From Castellaniella denitrificans (GTDB lineage: Bacteria > Pseudomonadota > Gammaproteobacteria > Burkholderiales > Burkholderiaceae_B), in NCBI RefSeq assembly GCF_027214045.1, contig NZ_JAPWHE010000005.1, forward strand, positions 124,001 to 188,000: 64,000 nt of DNA, written 5' to 3'. A model generated the notes under the pieces. It worked only from the letters and a program-made list of their open reading frames with translations, had not been told where the DNA came from and did no database searches. The position numbers and the translations under genes are program-made. This document shows positions 43,076-50,900 of the stretch, piece after piece. Position 1 is the stretch's first letter. Each line of letters starts with the position of its first letter.

Positions 43076-43537
43076 ATGGCATTCGGCAGCTTCGATTCCA
43101 AGGGGCCGGGCACCACCATGTCCGAGATCAACATGGTGCCGCTGATCGACGTGATGCTGGTGCTGCTGGTGATCTTCATCATCACGGCGCCCCTGCTCAG
43201 CCATTCGATCCGCATCAACGTGCCCCAGGTCACGGCCCAGCCGGTGGAGCAGAAGCCCGTGGTGATCGATCTGGCGATCGACGCGTCCGGCGCGCTGTTC
43301 TGGAACGAGCAGCCGATCGCCGAGGAAGACCTGGCCGCCCGCTTCGCCGGCGAGGCCGGGGCCGATCCCCAGCCCGAGATCCGCATCCGCGCCGACGTCG
43401 ACACCCGTTACGGCCTGCTGGCGCGGGTCATGGGCGCGGCCCGCCAGGCGGGCATGAAGCGTCTGGGTTTCGTCACCACGCCGGGGCAGGCCGCCCGGGG
43501 CGCTGAGCAAGCATTCAAGCAATCGTCAGCTATGTAA
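43076..43537 (+). CDS. exbD: ExbD, TonB-system proton channel subunit
   Basis: A 153-residue protein with one membrane helix (VPLIDVMLVLLVIFIITAPL) that includes the proton-carrying Asp. A periplasmic domain follows. It forms the ExbB5-ExbD2 motor. It ends the tonB-exbB-exbD operon; a response regulator gene follows after 54 bases with its own TAGAAT -10-like element. Confidence 0.95.
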   Translation: MAFGSFDSKGPGTTMSEINMVPLIDVMLVLLVIFIITAPLLSHSIRINVPQVTAQPVEQKPVVIDLAIDASGALFWNEQPIAEEDLAARFAGEAGADPQPEIRIRADVDTRYGLLARVMGAARQAGMKRLGFVTTPGQAARGAEQAFKQSSAM

Positions 43538-43591
43538 CCCCGATGCTTGGACAGTGACGCGGCGTGACCGCTTCAGGCTAGAATCACCCTC

Positions 43592-44266
43592 ATGAGAGTC
43601 CTGGTCATCGAAGACGACGCCACCCTCGGACACGCCTTGCAGGAATTCCTGGGCGGTCAGGGCTATGCCGTCGATTGGTTGCAGTCCGGCGACCGCGTCG
43701 AAGGCGCGCTCGCCGGACAGATCTACGATCTGCTGCTGCTGGATCTGAACCTGCCCGGCCTGGGGGGACTGGAAGTGCTGCGGCGGCTGCGCGAAGGCGG
43801 TTCCCAAGTCCCGGTGCTGATCCTCACGGCGCGCGACGGCCTGGACGACCGCGTCGCGGGGCTGGACGCCGGCGCCGACGACTACGTCACCAAACCCTTC
43901 GAACTGCCTGAACTGGCCGCCCGGGTGAGGGCGCTTGCCCGGCGGCACGCGGGCCAGGCCCAGACCATCCTGGAATGCGGCCCCTTGTCCTTCGATACGG
44001 TGGGCCGCCAGATCCGGGTGGACGGCAAGCGCCTGGCGCTGTCCGTGCGTGAATTGTCCGTGCTGGAAATGTTGATGGCGCGTCCCGGCCGGGTGGTGAC
44101 CAAACAGCAGATCGTCAATTCCCTGTCGGCCTGGGATGCCGATTTCAGCGAGAACGCGGTCGAAGTCTATGTCTATCGCTTGCGCAAGCGGCTCGACGGC
44201 ACCGGGACCAGCATCCAGACGGTGCGCGGCTTCGGCTATCTGCTCGACGTCGAACGTGCCGCCTGA
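43592..44266 (+). CDS. OmpR/TctD-family response regulator
   Basis: A 224-residue protein. The receiver has D51 in LLDLNLPGLGG, T in LILTARD and K in VTKPFELPEL. The C-terminal winged helix (about 125-220) ends with VEVYVYRLRKRLDGTGTSIQTVRGFGYLL, typical of QseB/TctD. It overlaps the kinase start by about 11 bases. The neighbours (tonB operon, kup) do not reveal the signal; the pair resembles TctDE and QseBC. Confidence 0.94.
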   Translation: MRVLVIEDDATLGHALQEFLGGQGYAVDWLQSGDRVEGALAGQIYDLLLLDLNLPGLGGLEVLRRLREGGSQVPVLILTARDGLDDRVAGLDAGADDYVTKPFELPELAARVRALARRHAGQAQTILECGPLSFDTVGRQIRVDGKRLALSVRELSVLEMLMARPGRVVTKQQIVNSLSAWDADFSENAVEVYVYRLRKRLDGTGTSIQTVRGFGYLLDVERAA

Positions 44267-45380
44267 ATTCACCGTCGGTCCGCGACCTGATTCCGGGGCG
44301 CGGGGCCTGGTCGAGCGCCTGATCCCCAAGGATTCGCTCGCCCGCCGCCTGGTGCGCCGGCTGCTGCCGGCCTTTTTCATTCTGGTGGCCATCGATCTGC
44401 TGGCCACATGGTTCATGACGGGCGTGATCCGCCCCCAACCCTGGCTGCTGCGCGACCTGTTCTGGGTCATGATGCTGACCCAGGGCCTGTTGGTGGCGCT
44501 GTTCGTCTGGGTGCTGATTTCCGGGATCCGCCTGGAACTGGCTTCCATCAACCGGTTGGCCGACGACATCCGCCAGCGTTCCATCGAGGACCTGCAGCCG
44601 CTCGATCTGGCGGGCCTGCCCACCGAGATCGCGCCCCTGGTCCTGCATTTCAACGATCTGCTCCTGCGCCTGGACGATTCGGTCCAGGCGCAGCGCCGCT
44701 TCATCGGCCATGCGGCGCACCAGTTGCGCACCCCCCTGGCCGGCCTGAAGGTCGAGTCCGAGCTCATGCTCGGCCAGGAACTGCCCGAGGACATCCGCAT
44801 GCGTGCGGACCGCATCAAGTCCGTGACGGATCACATGATCCGCATGGGCCAGCAGTTGCTGGTGCTGGCGCGCGCCGAACACGCGGCCCGGCCCCAGGAC
44901 AGCTTCGTGCGCCTGGATCTGTGCGAATGGATGCGTCAGACAGGCGCGGAATGGCTGGGGCGCGCGCACGACCGCGGTGTCGATCTGCAACTGGTGGCGC
45001 CCGACGCCGCGGTCTGGGTGGATGGCGATCCGGTGCTGTTGCAGGAGCTGCTGGGCAATCTGATCGACAATGCCTTGCGCTACGGCCAAGGCGCGCGCCG
45101 CATCGTGCTGCGCGTCATGGCCAATCCGCCTTCGTTTTCCGTCGAGGACGACGGCGCCGGGATCCGGGCCGAAGACCTGGACCGTGTCTTCGAGGCCTTC
45201 TACCGCGCGGCCGATGCGGGCCGTGGCGGTTCCGGCCTGGGCCTGGCCATCGTGCGCGAGATCGCGCGCGCGCATGGCGCCTGGTGGAAGGTCGCCAGCC
45301 GGCCCGCATTCCCCGGCACGCGGGTCTCCCTCGTGTTTCCCGGCCCCCGGCGCGGCGCCTGTCTCACGCGAGCCGAATAA
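44256..45380 (+). CDS. Sensor histidine kinase paired with the 43592 regulator
   Basis: A 374-residue protein from a GTG start that overlaps the regulator's stop. No ATG is available before the first membrane helix. TM1 is at about residues 35-55 and TM2 at about 66-88, with almost no periplasmic loop (about 10 residues), so the signal is probably sensed within or at the membrane. The HisKA domain has H155 in HAAHQLRTPLAGL. The HATPase domain has LIDNALRYG, DDGAGI and GGSGLGLAIV. kup starts 9 bases after its stop and could be co-transcribed. Confidence 0.92.
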   Translation: MPPEFTVGPRPDSGARGLVERLIPKDSLARRLVRRLLPAFFILVAIDLLATWFMTGVIRPQPWLLRDLFWVMMLTQGLLVALFVWVLISGIRLELASINRLADDIRQRSIEDLQPLDLAGLPTEIAPLVLHFNDLLLRLDDSVQAQRRFIGHAAHQLRTPLAGLKVESELMLGQELPEDIRMRADRIKSVTDHMIRMGQQLLVLARAEHAARPQDSFVRLDLCEWMRQTGAEWLGRAHDRGVDLQLVAPDAAVWVDGDPVLLQELLGNLIDNALRYGQGARRIVLRVMANPPSFSVEDDGAGIRAEDLDRVFEAFYRAADAGRGGSGLGLAIVREIARAHGAWWKVASRPAFPGTRVSLVFPGPRRGACLTRAE

Positions 45381-45389
45381 GCGAATGGT

Positions 45390-47264
45390 ATGAATATGCA
45401 GAAAGACAAACCGCGGGCGGCCCTGCTGATCGGTGCCCTGGGCGTGGTCTACGGGGACATCGGCACCAGTCCGCTGTACACCATGAAAGTCGCGCTGTCG
45501 GGCACGGGCCGGCCCGATGTCGAGCACATCCTGGGGGTGCTGTCGATCCTGTTCTGGATGCTCATCCTGGTGGTATCGCTGAAATACGTGACGTGTATCT
45601 TGCGCGCCGACAATCGGGGCGAGGGCGGTACGCTGGCCCTGATGGAGCTCGCCCTGCGGGGCCGGTCCGGGAAGAGCCGCTGGCGCCTGGCGCTGCTGGG
45701 ATTGATCGGCGCCAGCCTGTTCTATGGCGACAGCATGATCACGCCGGCGATTTCCGTCCTGTCCGCCGTCGAGGGTATCGGTATCGTGTCCCACCGGCTC
45801 GACGCCTGGGTGGTGCCGGTCTCGGTGGTCGTGCTGCTGGCCCTGTTCATGTTCCAGGTGCGCGGCACCGGCGCCGTGGGCAAGCTCTTCGGGCCGGTGA
45901 TGCTGTGCTGGTTCCTGGTGCTGGCGGGGCTGGGCGCCTGGCGGATCGCCGGCCAGCCCGAAGTCCTGCAGGCGATCAACCCGGTCTGGGCGCTGCGCTT
46001 CATCGGCGACGCCCCCTGGGAAACCTTTCTGGCCCTGGGCGCGCTGGTCCTGGCCTTGACCGGCGCCGAGGCGCTGTACGCCGACATGGGGCATTTCGGC
46101 GCGCCGGTCATCCGCCGCGCCTGGTTCGCCCTGGTGCTGCCGGCGCTCGCCCTGTGTTATTTCGGCCAGGGGGCGCTGCTGCTCAGCGACCCGGGGGCCA
46201 TCCGCAATCCCTTCTTCCTGCTGGCGCCCGCATGGGGCCTGATCCCGCTGGTGGCGCTGGCCACGCTGGCCACGGTGATCGCCTCGCAGGCGGTGATCTC
46301 GGGGGCGTTCTCCATGACACGCCAGGCGGTGCAACTGGGCTACTGGCCGCGCATGGTCATCCAGCACACCTCAGTGCGCGAGGAGGGGCAGATCTATATG
46401 CCGCGCGTGAACTGGCTGTTGCTGCTGGCCGTCCTGGTCCTGACGCTGTCTTTCGGTTCATCCGACCGCCTGGCGCATGCCTACGGCTTCGCCGTCACGG
46501 GTACGATGCTGATGACTTCGCTGCTGGCGTTTGTCGTGCTGCCCCGGGACACACACGGCCTGCGCCGCCTGGCCTGGCTGGCCCTGATCTCCCTGTTCCT
46601 GGTGATCGACGTGTTGCTGTTCTCGTCCAACACACTCAAGCTGCACGAAGGCGGCTGGTTGCCGCTGGTGGTGGGGATCGGCCTGCTGACGCTGATGGCG
46701 ACCTGGAAACAGGGGCGCCAACGCGTGCATGAAACGCTGGCGGGAGACCAACAGCCGCTGGCCAGCTTCATGGAATCCCTGGAGGCCTACCCGCCGACCC
46801 GGGTGCCGGGCACGGCGGTATTCATGAGCATGATCGTGGGCACGGTGCCGCCCGCGCTGCTACACAACTTGAAACACAACAAGGTGCTGCACGAACAGGC
46901 GCTGTTCCTGACGATCGAGGTCGCCGATGTGCCCTATGTGCCCTTCGACGAACGGTTGAAGATCGAGCGGGTCAGCCGCAGCGCCTGGCAGGCCGTGGCG
47001 CGCTGGGGATTCAAGCAAGAGCCCAACGTGCCCCAGGTCGTGGAGCAGATCGGCCAGGAAATCAAGGATCTGAACCTGGATCCCATGCAGACTTCGTATT
47101 TCCTCTCGCGCCAGACCGTGATCGTGGTGCGACGGTTGCCGTGGTACCAGAGCTGGCGGCGGCACTTGTTCGCCTTCATGGCGCGCAATGCCAGCCGCAG
47201 CACCCGGTTCTACAAGATTCCGCCCAATCGCGTCGTGGAAATGGGCATGCAGATGGAACTCTGA
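45390..47264 (+). CDS. kup: Low-affinity potassium transporter Kup
   Basis: A 624-residue protein of the KUP/HAK/KT family, a proton-coupled potassium importer. About twelve membrane segments fill residues 12-445, followed by a cytosolic C-terminal domain of about 180 residues. Conserved blocks are GALGVVYGDIGTSPLYTMK at the start, YGDSMITPAISVLSAVEG, and the C-terminal TSYFLSRQTV. ATG codons at 45390 and 45396 are both possible. Its stop abuts the stop of the convergent gene (47264/47265). With the Mrp operon and the Kef-type antiporter it marks a cation-homeostasis district. Confidence 0.96.
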   Translation: MNMQKDKPRAALLIGALGVVYGDIGTSPLYTMKVALSGTGRPDVEHILGVLSILFWMLILVVSLKYVTCILRADNRGEGGTLALMELALRGRSGKSRWRLALLGLIGASLFYGDSMITPAISVLSAVEGIGIVSHRLDAWVVPVSVVVLLALFMFQVRGTGAVGKLFGPVMLCWFLVLAGLGAWRIAGQPEVLQAINPVWALRFIGDAPWETFLALGALVLALTGAEALYADMGHFGAPVIRRAWFALVLPALALCYFGQGALLLSDPGAIRNPFFLLAPAWGLIPLVALATLATVIASQAVISGAFSMTRQAVQLGYWPRMVIQHTSVREEGQIYMPRVNWLLLLAVLVLTLSFGSSDRLAHAYGFAVTGTMLMTSLLAFVVLPRDTHGLRRLAWLALISLFLVIDVLLFSSNTLKLHEGGWLPLVVGIGLLTLMATWKQGRQRVHETLAGDQQPLASFMESLEAYPPTRVPGTAVFMSMIVGTVPPALLHNLKHNKVLHEQALFLTIEVADVPYVPFDERLKIERVSRSAWQAVARWGFKQEPNVPQVVEQIGQEIKDLNLDPMQTSYFLSRQTVIVVRRLPWYQSWRRHLFAFMARNASRSTRFYKIPPNRVVEMGMQMEL

Positions 47265-47672
47265 TCAGGAGCCGGCCGCGGGCGCCGGGATCGTGATCGT
47301 GGTTTCGCGCAGCACGCCGCCCGACTGGACCGAGCCTTGCATGCGGACATTCGCGTCATCCATCAGTTTCATGCATTCCTGGCGCTGGTCGGCGGGCAGA
47401 CTGTCGCAGCGTTTGCTGCGGTTGAGCGCTTCGGCCTGGGCCGAAGGCTGGGTCAGCGCGTCCTGGCGGGCGGCCTGGGCGGCGGCGCCGGCTTCCTTGA
47501 GGCAGGCCTGCACGTCGATTCCCGGCGTGTTGTGGCAGCGCGCCACGTCCTGCTGGTATTGGGTCTGCGCCTGCGTTCCGGCGGCCTGTGCCCCCGGGGC
47601 GAACAGGGTCGCGCAGCCCAGGCTGGTGGCCAGCAGCGCGGCGCGCAGCGGCATGTGCTTTTCTAGACGCAT
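47265..47672 (-). CDS. Exported Cys-containing hypothetical protein
   Basis: A 135-residue protein with a signal peptide (MRLEKHMPLRAALLATSLGC..., cut near AQAAG). The mature part has four cysteines in two pairs (ARCHNTPGIDVQACLKEAG and KRCDSLPADQRQECMKLM), probably disulphide-linked helical hairpins. Similar small secreted proteins, often annotated as hypothetical, are common in Alcaligenaceae. A strong AGGAG lies before the ATG at 47672. The function is unknown. It ends immediately against kup. Confidence 0.72.
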   Translation of the reverse strand: MRLEKHMPLRAALLATSLGCATLFAPGAQAAGTQAQTQYQQDVARCHNTPGIDVQACLKEAGAAAQAARQDALTQPSAQAEALNRSKRCDSLPADQRQECMKLMDDANVRMQGSVQSGGVLRETTITIPAPAAGS

Positions 47673-47815
47673 GATGGACACTCCTAAAGGGTGAATTCCG
47701 GACATTTTTCCCGGCCCGGTTCAGGGACTGGTCTGCCGCGCGCGCGATGAGTCGGATCCGCCAGCGCGGGTTCTGGATCAGTGTACGGGTTTCCCCTAGA
47801 TCCGATGTAACCGGA

Positions 47816-48148
47816 TCATTCAGCCTTGGCGGGGGTGTCCGGGCCTCCGCGCTGGCGGCGGCGGGCGCTCTGCATCAGCAGGATGGCCGTGACCGGCGCC
47901 GTCATGAACAGGAACAGGCAGATCAGCCATTCATGGACGATGGGCCGATGCTGCAACAGGCTGGCGATCAGGGTGGCCGCCAGGGCGACGCAGAAGGTGC
48001 CCATCGTCATGCCCATGGTCGGGGCGTGCATCCGTTCGCGGAAGCTGCGCAGGCGCAGCAGCCCGAGGGACCCGATCAGGGTCACCAGTCCCGCCAGAAC
48101 GAGCAGCAGTGCGGCCGGTACGGCGGCCCACAGAGGCAGGTCGGTCAT
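47816..48148 (-). CDS. mrpG: Mrp antiporter subunit G
   Basis: A 110-residue membrane protein with three segments and the MrpG/PhaG core GSLGLLRLRSFRERMHAPT. It is the last gene of the Mrp (Mnh/Pha/Sha) cation/proton antiporter operon. Its start overlaps the mrpF stop by four bases. The length is normal. Confidence 0.93.
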   Translation of the reverse strand: MTDLPLWAAVPAALLLVLAGLVTLIGSLGLLRLRSFRERMHAPTMGMTMGTFCVALAATLIASLLQHRPIVHEWLICLFLFMTAPVTAILLMQSARRRQRGGPDTPAKAE

Positions 48149-48429
48149 GGCTCGATCACCTCGCCGCGCAGCAGGAACTTGGCCAGGGCGGACGAGCCGA
48201 CGAAGCCGAACAGCGCGATCAGCAGCGCCACGTCGAAATACAGTCCGGCCTCGAAGCGCAGACCCAGCACCAGCAGGATCAGCATACCGTTGATGTAGAG
48301 GGTGTCCAGGGCCAGCACGCGATCCTCGGCGCCGGGGCCGCGGATCAGGCGGATGGCGGCGCAGCCCAGCCCCAGGGAAAAACACAGCAGGGCGAAGCCG
48401 CCGGCCCAGTACAGTATCGTCGCGCTCAT
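48145..48429 (-). CDS. mrpF: Mrp antiporter subunit F
   Basis: A 94-residue protein with three membrane segments, including RLIRGPGAEDRVLALDTLYIN, the MrpF motif with the conserved R-x-x-x-x-D. It overlaps mrpE and mrpG by four bases each. Confidence 0.93.
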   Translation of the reverse strand: MSATILYWAGGFALLCFSLGLGCAAIRLIRGPGAEDRVLALDTLYINGMLILLVLGLRFEAGLYFDVALLIALFGFVGSSALAKFLLRGEVIEP

Positions 48430-48914
48430 TCGAAGATCTCCATCAGGGGGCGTTCGTAGCGGTCCTGGATCATGCGGGTCAGGCCGTCGGGGTTGCTCAG
48501 ATCCAGCACGTGCAGAGTCAGCACGTTGCTTACGGGATCGTGCCCGGCCCAGACGGTGCCGGGCGTGAAGGTGATGATGCAGGCGAGCGCCGCCAGACCG
48601 TGCGGGTCGCGGATGCGCAATGGAATGTCCAGGAGCCCTGGGCGCGTGTCGGCGCGGCGACCGCGCAGGATGATCCGCCCTACATCGCGGTTCGAGCGGG
48701 CGATGTCGGCGGCCACGTGTCCGGCCAGGCGCATGGCGGTGAGCGGATGCGACAGTCGTGCCCGGACCGGACGCAGGATCGGCGTCAGCAGGGCGAGCGT
48801 CAGGGCGATCGCCGTTCCCAGGATCAGATGGTCCGCCGACAGGCTGTCGTTCAGCACCAGCCAGAGGATCAGCAGCAGGCAGGCCAGCGGCAGGGCGCGG
48901 AACAGGCGTTTCAT
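48426..48914 (-). CDS. mrpE: Mrp antiporter subunit E
   Basis: A 162-residue protein: two membrane helices near the N terminus and a soluble C-terminal part (ALACIITFTPGTVWAGHD, then LTLHVLDLSNPDGL), as in MrpE. It overlaps mrpD and mrpF by four bases each, so the whole block is translationally coupled. Confidence 0.92.
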   Translation of the reverse strand: MKRLFRALPLACLLLILWLVLNDSLSADHLILGTAIALTLALLTPILRPVRARLSHPLTAMRLAGHVAADIARSNRDVGRIILRGRRADTRPGLLDIPLRIRDPHGLAALACIITFTPGTVWAGHDPVSNVLTLHVLDLSNPDGLTRMIQDRYERPLMEIFE

Positions 48915-50560
48915 CGCGGGCCTCCGGACCCGGGCGCCGGTGCCGGGAAGTCGTGCTGGTCCTGGCCCAGCACCGCCTCGATGTAGCGGTCCGGCTGATC
49001 CAGGTACCAGGCGGTGTCCTCCAGGTAGGCCATCACCGATCCGGCCCGCGCTGTCAGCAGGACGCAGGCCGACAGCAGCACCAGGATGGGGATGGCCTCG
49101 TTCAGCCGCAGGGCCGGGACGTGGAGGTCTTCCGGCACCCAGAACAGGCGCACGCCGCAGCGCCCCAGGGCGATCAGGCCGGCCACGCCGGAGAACAGCA
49201 TGGCCCCGACCAGCAGCCAGACGTTGACGGTGGGTGCGCCGTATTCGGCGGTGCGCAACGCGGCCGACAGCAGCGAGAATTTAGCCACGAAGCCCGATAG
49301 CGGCGGCAGGCCGATGATCAGCAGGGCGCAGGCGAAGAAACTCAGGCCCAGGAAGGCCATGGTGGCCGGCAGCGGCACGCCCACCGCCTGGCCGCTCAGG
49401 TCGGCCGCGTCGGGGTCGTCGTTCTCGAAGGCTTCCTGTGTGATGGCCAGCATGTTGGCACCGAACGATTGGCTGCGTTCGGTCAGTTCCAGCAACAGGA
49501 ACAGGGCGCCCAGGGCCAGGACCGAGCTGAGCAGATAGTAGAGGGCCGGTCCCGTCAGGGTGGCGCCGGGCATGCCCAGGGCGGCGAACAGCGTCCCGGA
49601 GGACGTGATGATGGCGTAGGCGGCGATGCGACGCGCCTGTGTGCTGGCCAGCATGCCCAGGGTGCCGAAGGCCAGGGTGGCGATGCCGGCGGGGAACATC
49701 CAGGCGCCGCCGAAGGCCGCCGGGGCGCCCGCCGGCAGCAGCAGCGAGCCGATGCGCAGCAGGGCGTAGATGCCGACCTTGGTCATGATGGCGAAGAGCG
49801 CGGCCACCGGGGCGCTTGCCTCGGAGTAGGTGTTCGGCAGCCAGAAGTTCAGCGGCCAGGCGGCGGCCTTGATCAGGAAAGCGACACCCAGGATCGCGGC
49901 GGCGCTGTCGAACAGTTGCCGGTCCGCGCCGCGCAGGGCCAGGGCGCGCACCGCCAGATCGGCCAGATTCAGCGTGCCGGTCAGGCCGTAGATCAGGGCG
50001 ATCGCCACCAGCAGCAGGAACGACGCGATCAGGTTGACGGCGATGTAGTGCAGGGCGGCGCCGACCCGGCGCTTGCCCGAGCCGTGCAGCATCAGGCCAT
50101 AGGAGGCGGTCAGCAGGATTTCGAAGAAAACGAAAAGATTGAACAGATCGCCCGCCAGGAAGGCGCCGTTCAGGCCCATCATGATCAACAGGAACAAAGG
50201 GTGGAAGTGGCTGCCGGCGCGGTCCCAGCGGGCCGTGGCGTAGATCCAGGCGCACAGACCCAGGACCGCGGTCAGGCCCAGCATCAGCGCGGACAGGCGA
50301 TCGGCCACCAGCACGATGCCGAAGGGCGCGGGCCAGTTGCCCAGCAGATAGACGCCGATGTCGTCGGGCCAGCGGGGCGCGCCGATGCCCTGGGTGGCGC
50401 GCACCAGCATCAGGGCGGTCAGTGCCATGAGGCCGAGCGCGCCCGCACCCAGGATCACGCGCAGCCGGCGCTGGCTGTCGCGGGTGAGCAGCATCAGCGC
50501 GCTCGTGAGCAGGGGGATCAGGACCGGCAGGACCGGCAGGTGCTGCAGCCAGAACCTCAT
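48911..50560 (-). CDS. mrpD: Mrp antiporter subunit D
   Basis: A 549-residue membrane protein of the NuoL/M/N-like family, with about fourteen segments. It carries the proton-path Lys/His pattern (KAAAWPLNFWLPNTYSEASA, which is the conserved W-P-x-x-x-W-L-P block) and FEILLTASYGLMLHG. MrpD is homologous to the antiporter-like subunits of complex I. It overlaps mrpC and mrpE by four bases each. Confidence 0.94.
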   Translation of the reverse strand: MRFWLQHLPVLPVLIPLLTSALMLLTRDSQRRLRVILGAGALGLMALTALMLVRATQGIGAPRWPDDIGVYLLGNWPAPFGIVLVADRLSALMLGLTAVLGLCAWIYATARWDRAGSHFHPLFLLIMMGLNGAFLAGDLFNLFVFFEILLTASYGLMLHGSGKRRVGAALHYIAVNLIASFLLLVAIALIYGLTGTLNLADLAVRALALRGADRQLFDSAAAILGVAFLIKAAAWPLNFWLPNTYSEASAPVAALFAIMTKVGIYALLRIGSLLLPAGAPAAFGGAWMFPAGIATLAFGTLGMLASTQARRIAAYAIITSSGTLFAALGMPGATLTGPALYYLLSSVLALGALFLLLELTERSQSFGANMLAITQEAFENDDPDAADLSGQAVGVPLPATMAFLGLSFFACALLIIGLPPLSGFVAKFSLLSAALRTAEYGAPTVNVWLLVGAMLFSGVAGLIALGRCGVRLFWVPEDLHVPALRLNEAIPILVLLSACVLLTARAGSVMAYLEDTAWYLDQPDRYIEAVLGQDQHDFPAPAPGSGGPR

Positions 50561-50898
50561 GCGCGGTGTTCCTCGCCATCCACGTGGTCGGTGTCGCTCA
50601 TGCCGCGCGAGGCCAGCAGCACCACCAGAAACAGCGCCGTGGTCGCGAAGCCGATGACGATGGCGGTGAGCACGAGCGCCTGGGGCAGGGGGTCGGCGTA
50701 GCTTGCCGGGTCGGCCCAGGCCGGATCAATGACCGGTGGGGCGTCCACCCGCAGTCTTCCCATGGCGAAGATGAACAGGTTGACCGCGTAGCCCAGCAGC
50801 GCGAGGCCCATGATGAACTGGAAGGTTCGCGGCCGCAGCAGCAGCCAGACCCCAGAGCCCGCGAGCACGCCGATCGCCAGTGCCAGTATCCATTCCAT
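50557..50898 (-). CDS. mrpC: Mrp antiporter subunit C
   Basis: A 113-residue protein with three membrane segments, homologous to NuoK: GLALLGYAVNLFIFAMG and LPQALVLTAIVIGFATTALF, with the conserved Gly-rich helix. It starts two bases after the mrpAB stop and its own stop overlaps mrpD. Confidence 0.93.
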   Translation of the reverse strand: MEWILALAIGVLAGSGVWLLLRPRTFQFIMGLALLGYAVNLFIFAMGRLRVDAPPVIDPAWADPASYADPLPQALVLTAIVIGFATTALFLVVLLASRGMSDTDHVDGEEHRA

Positions 50899-50900
50899 GG

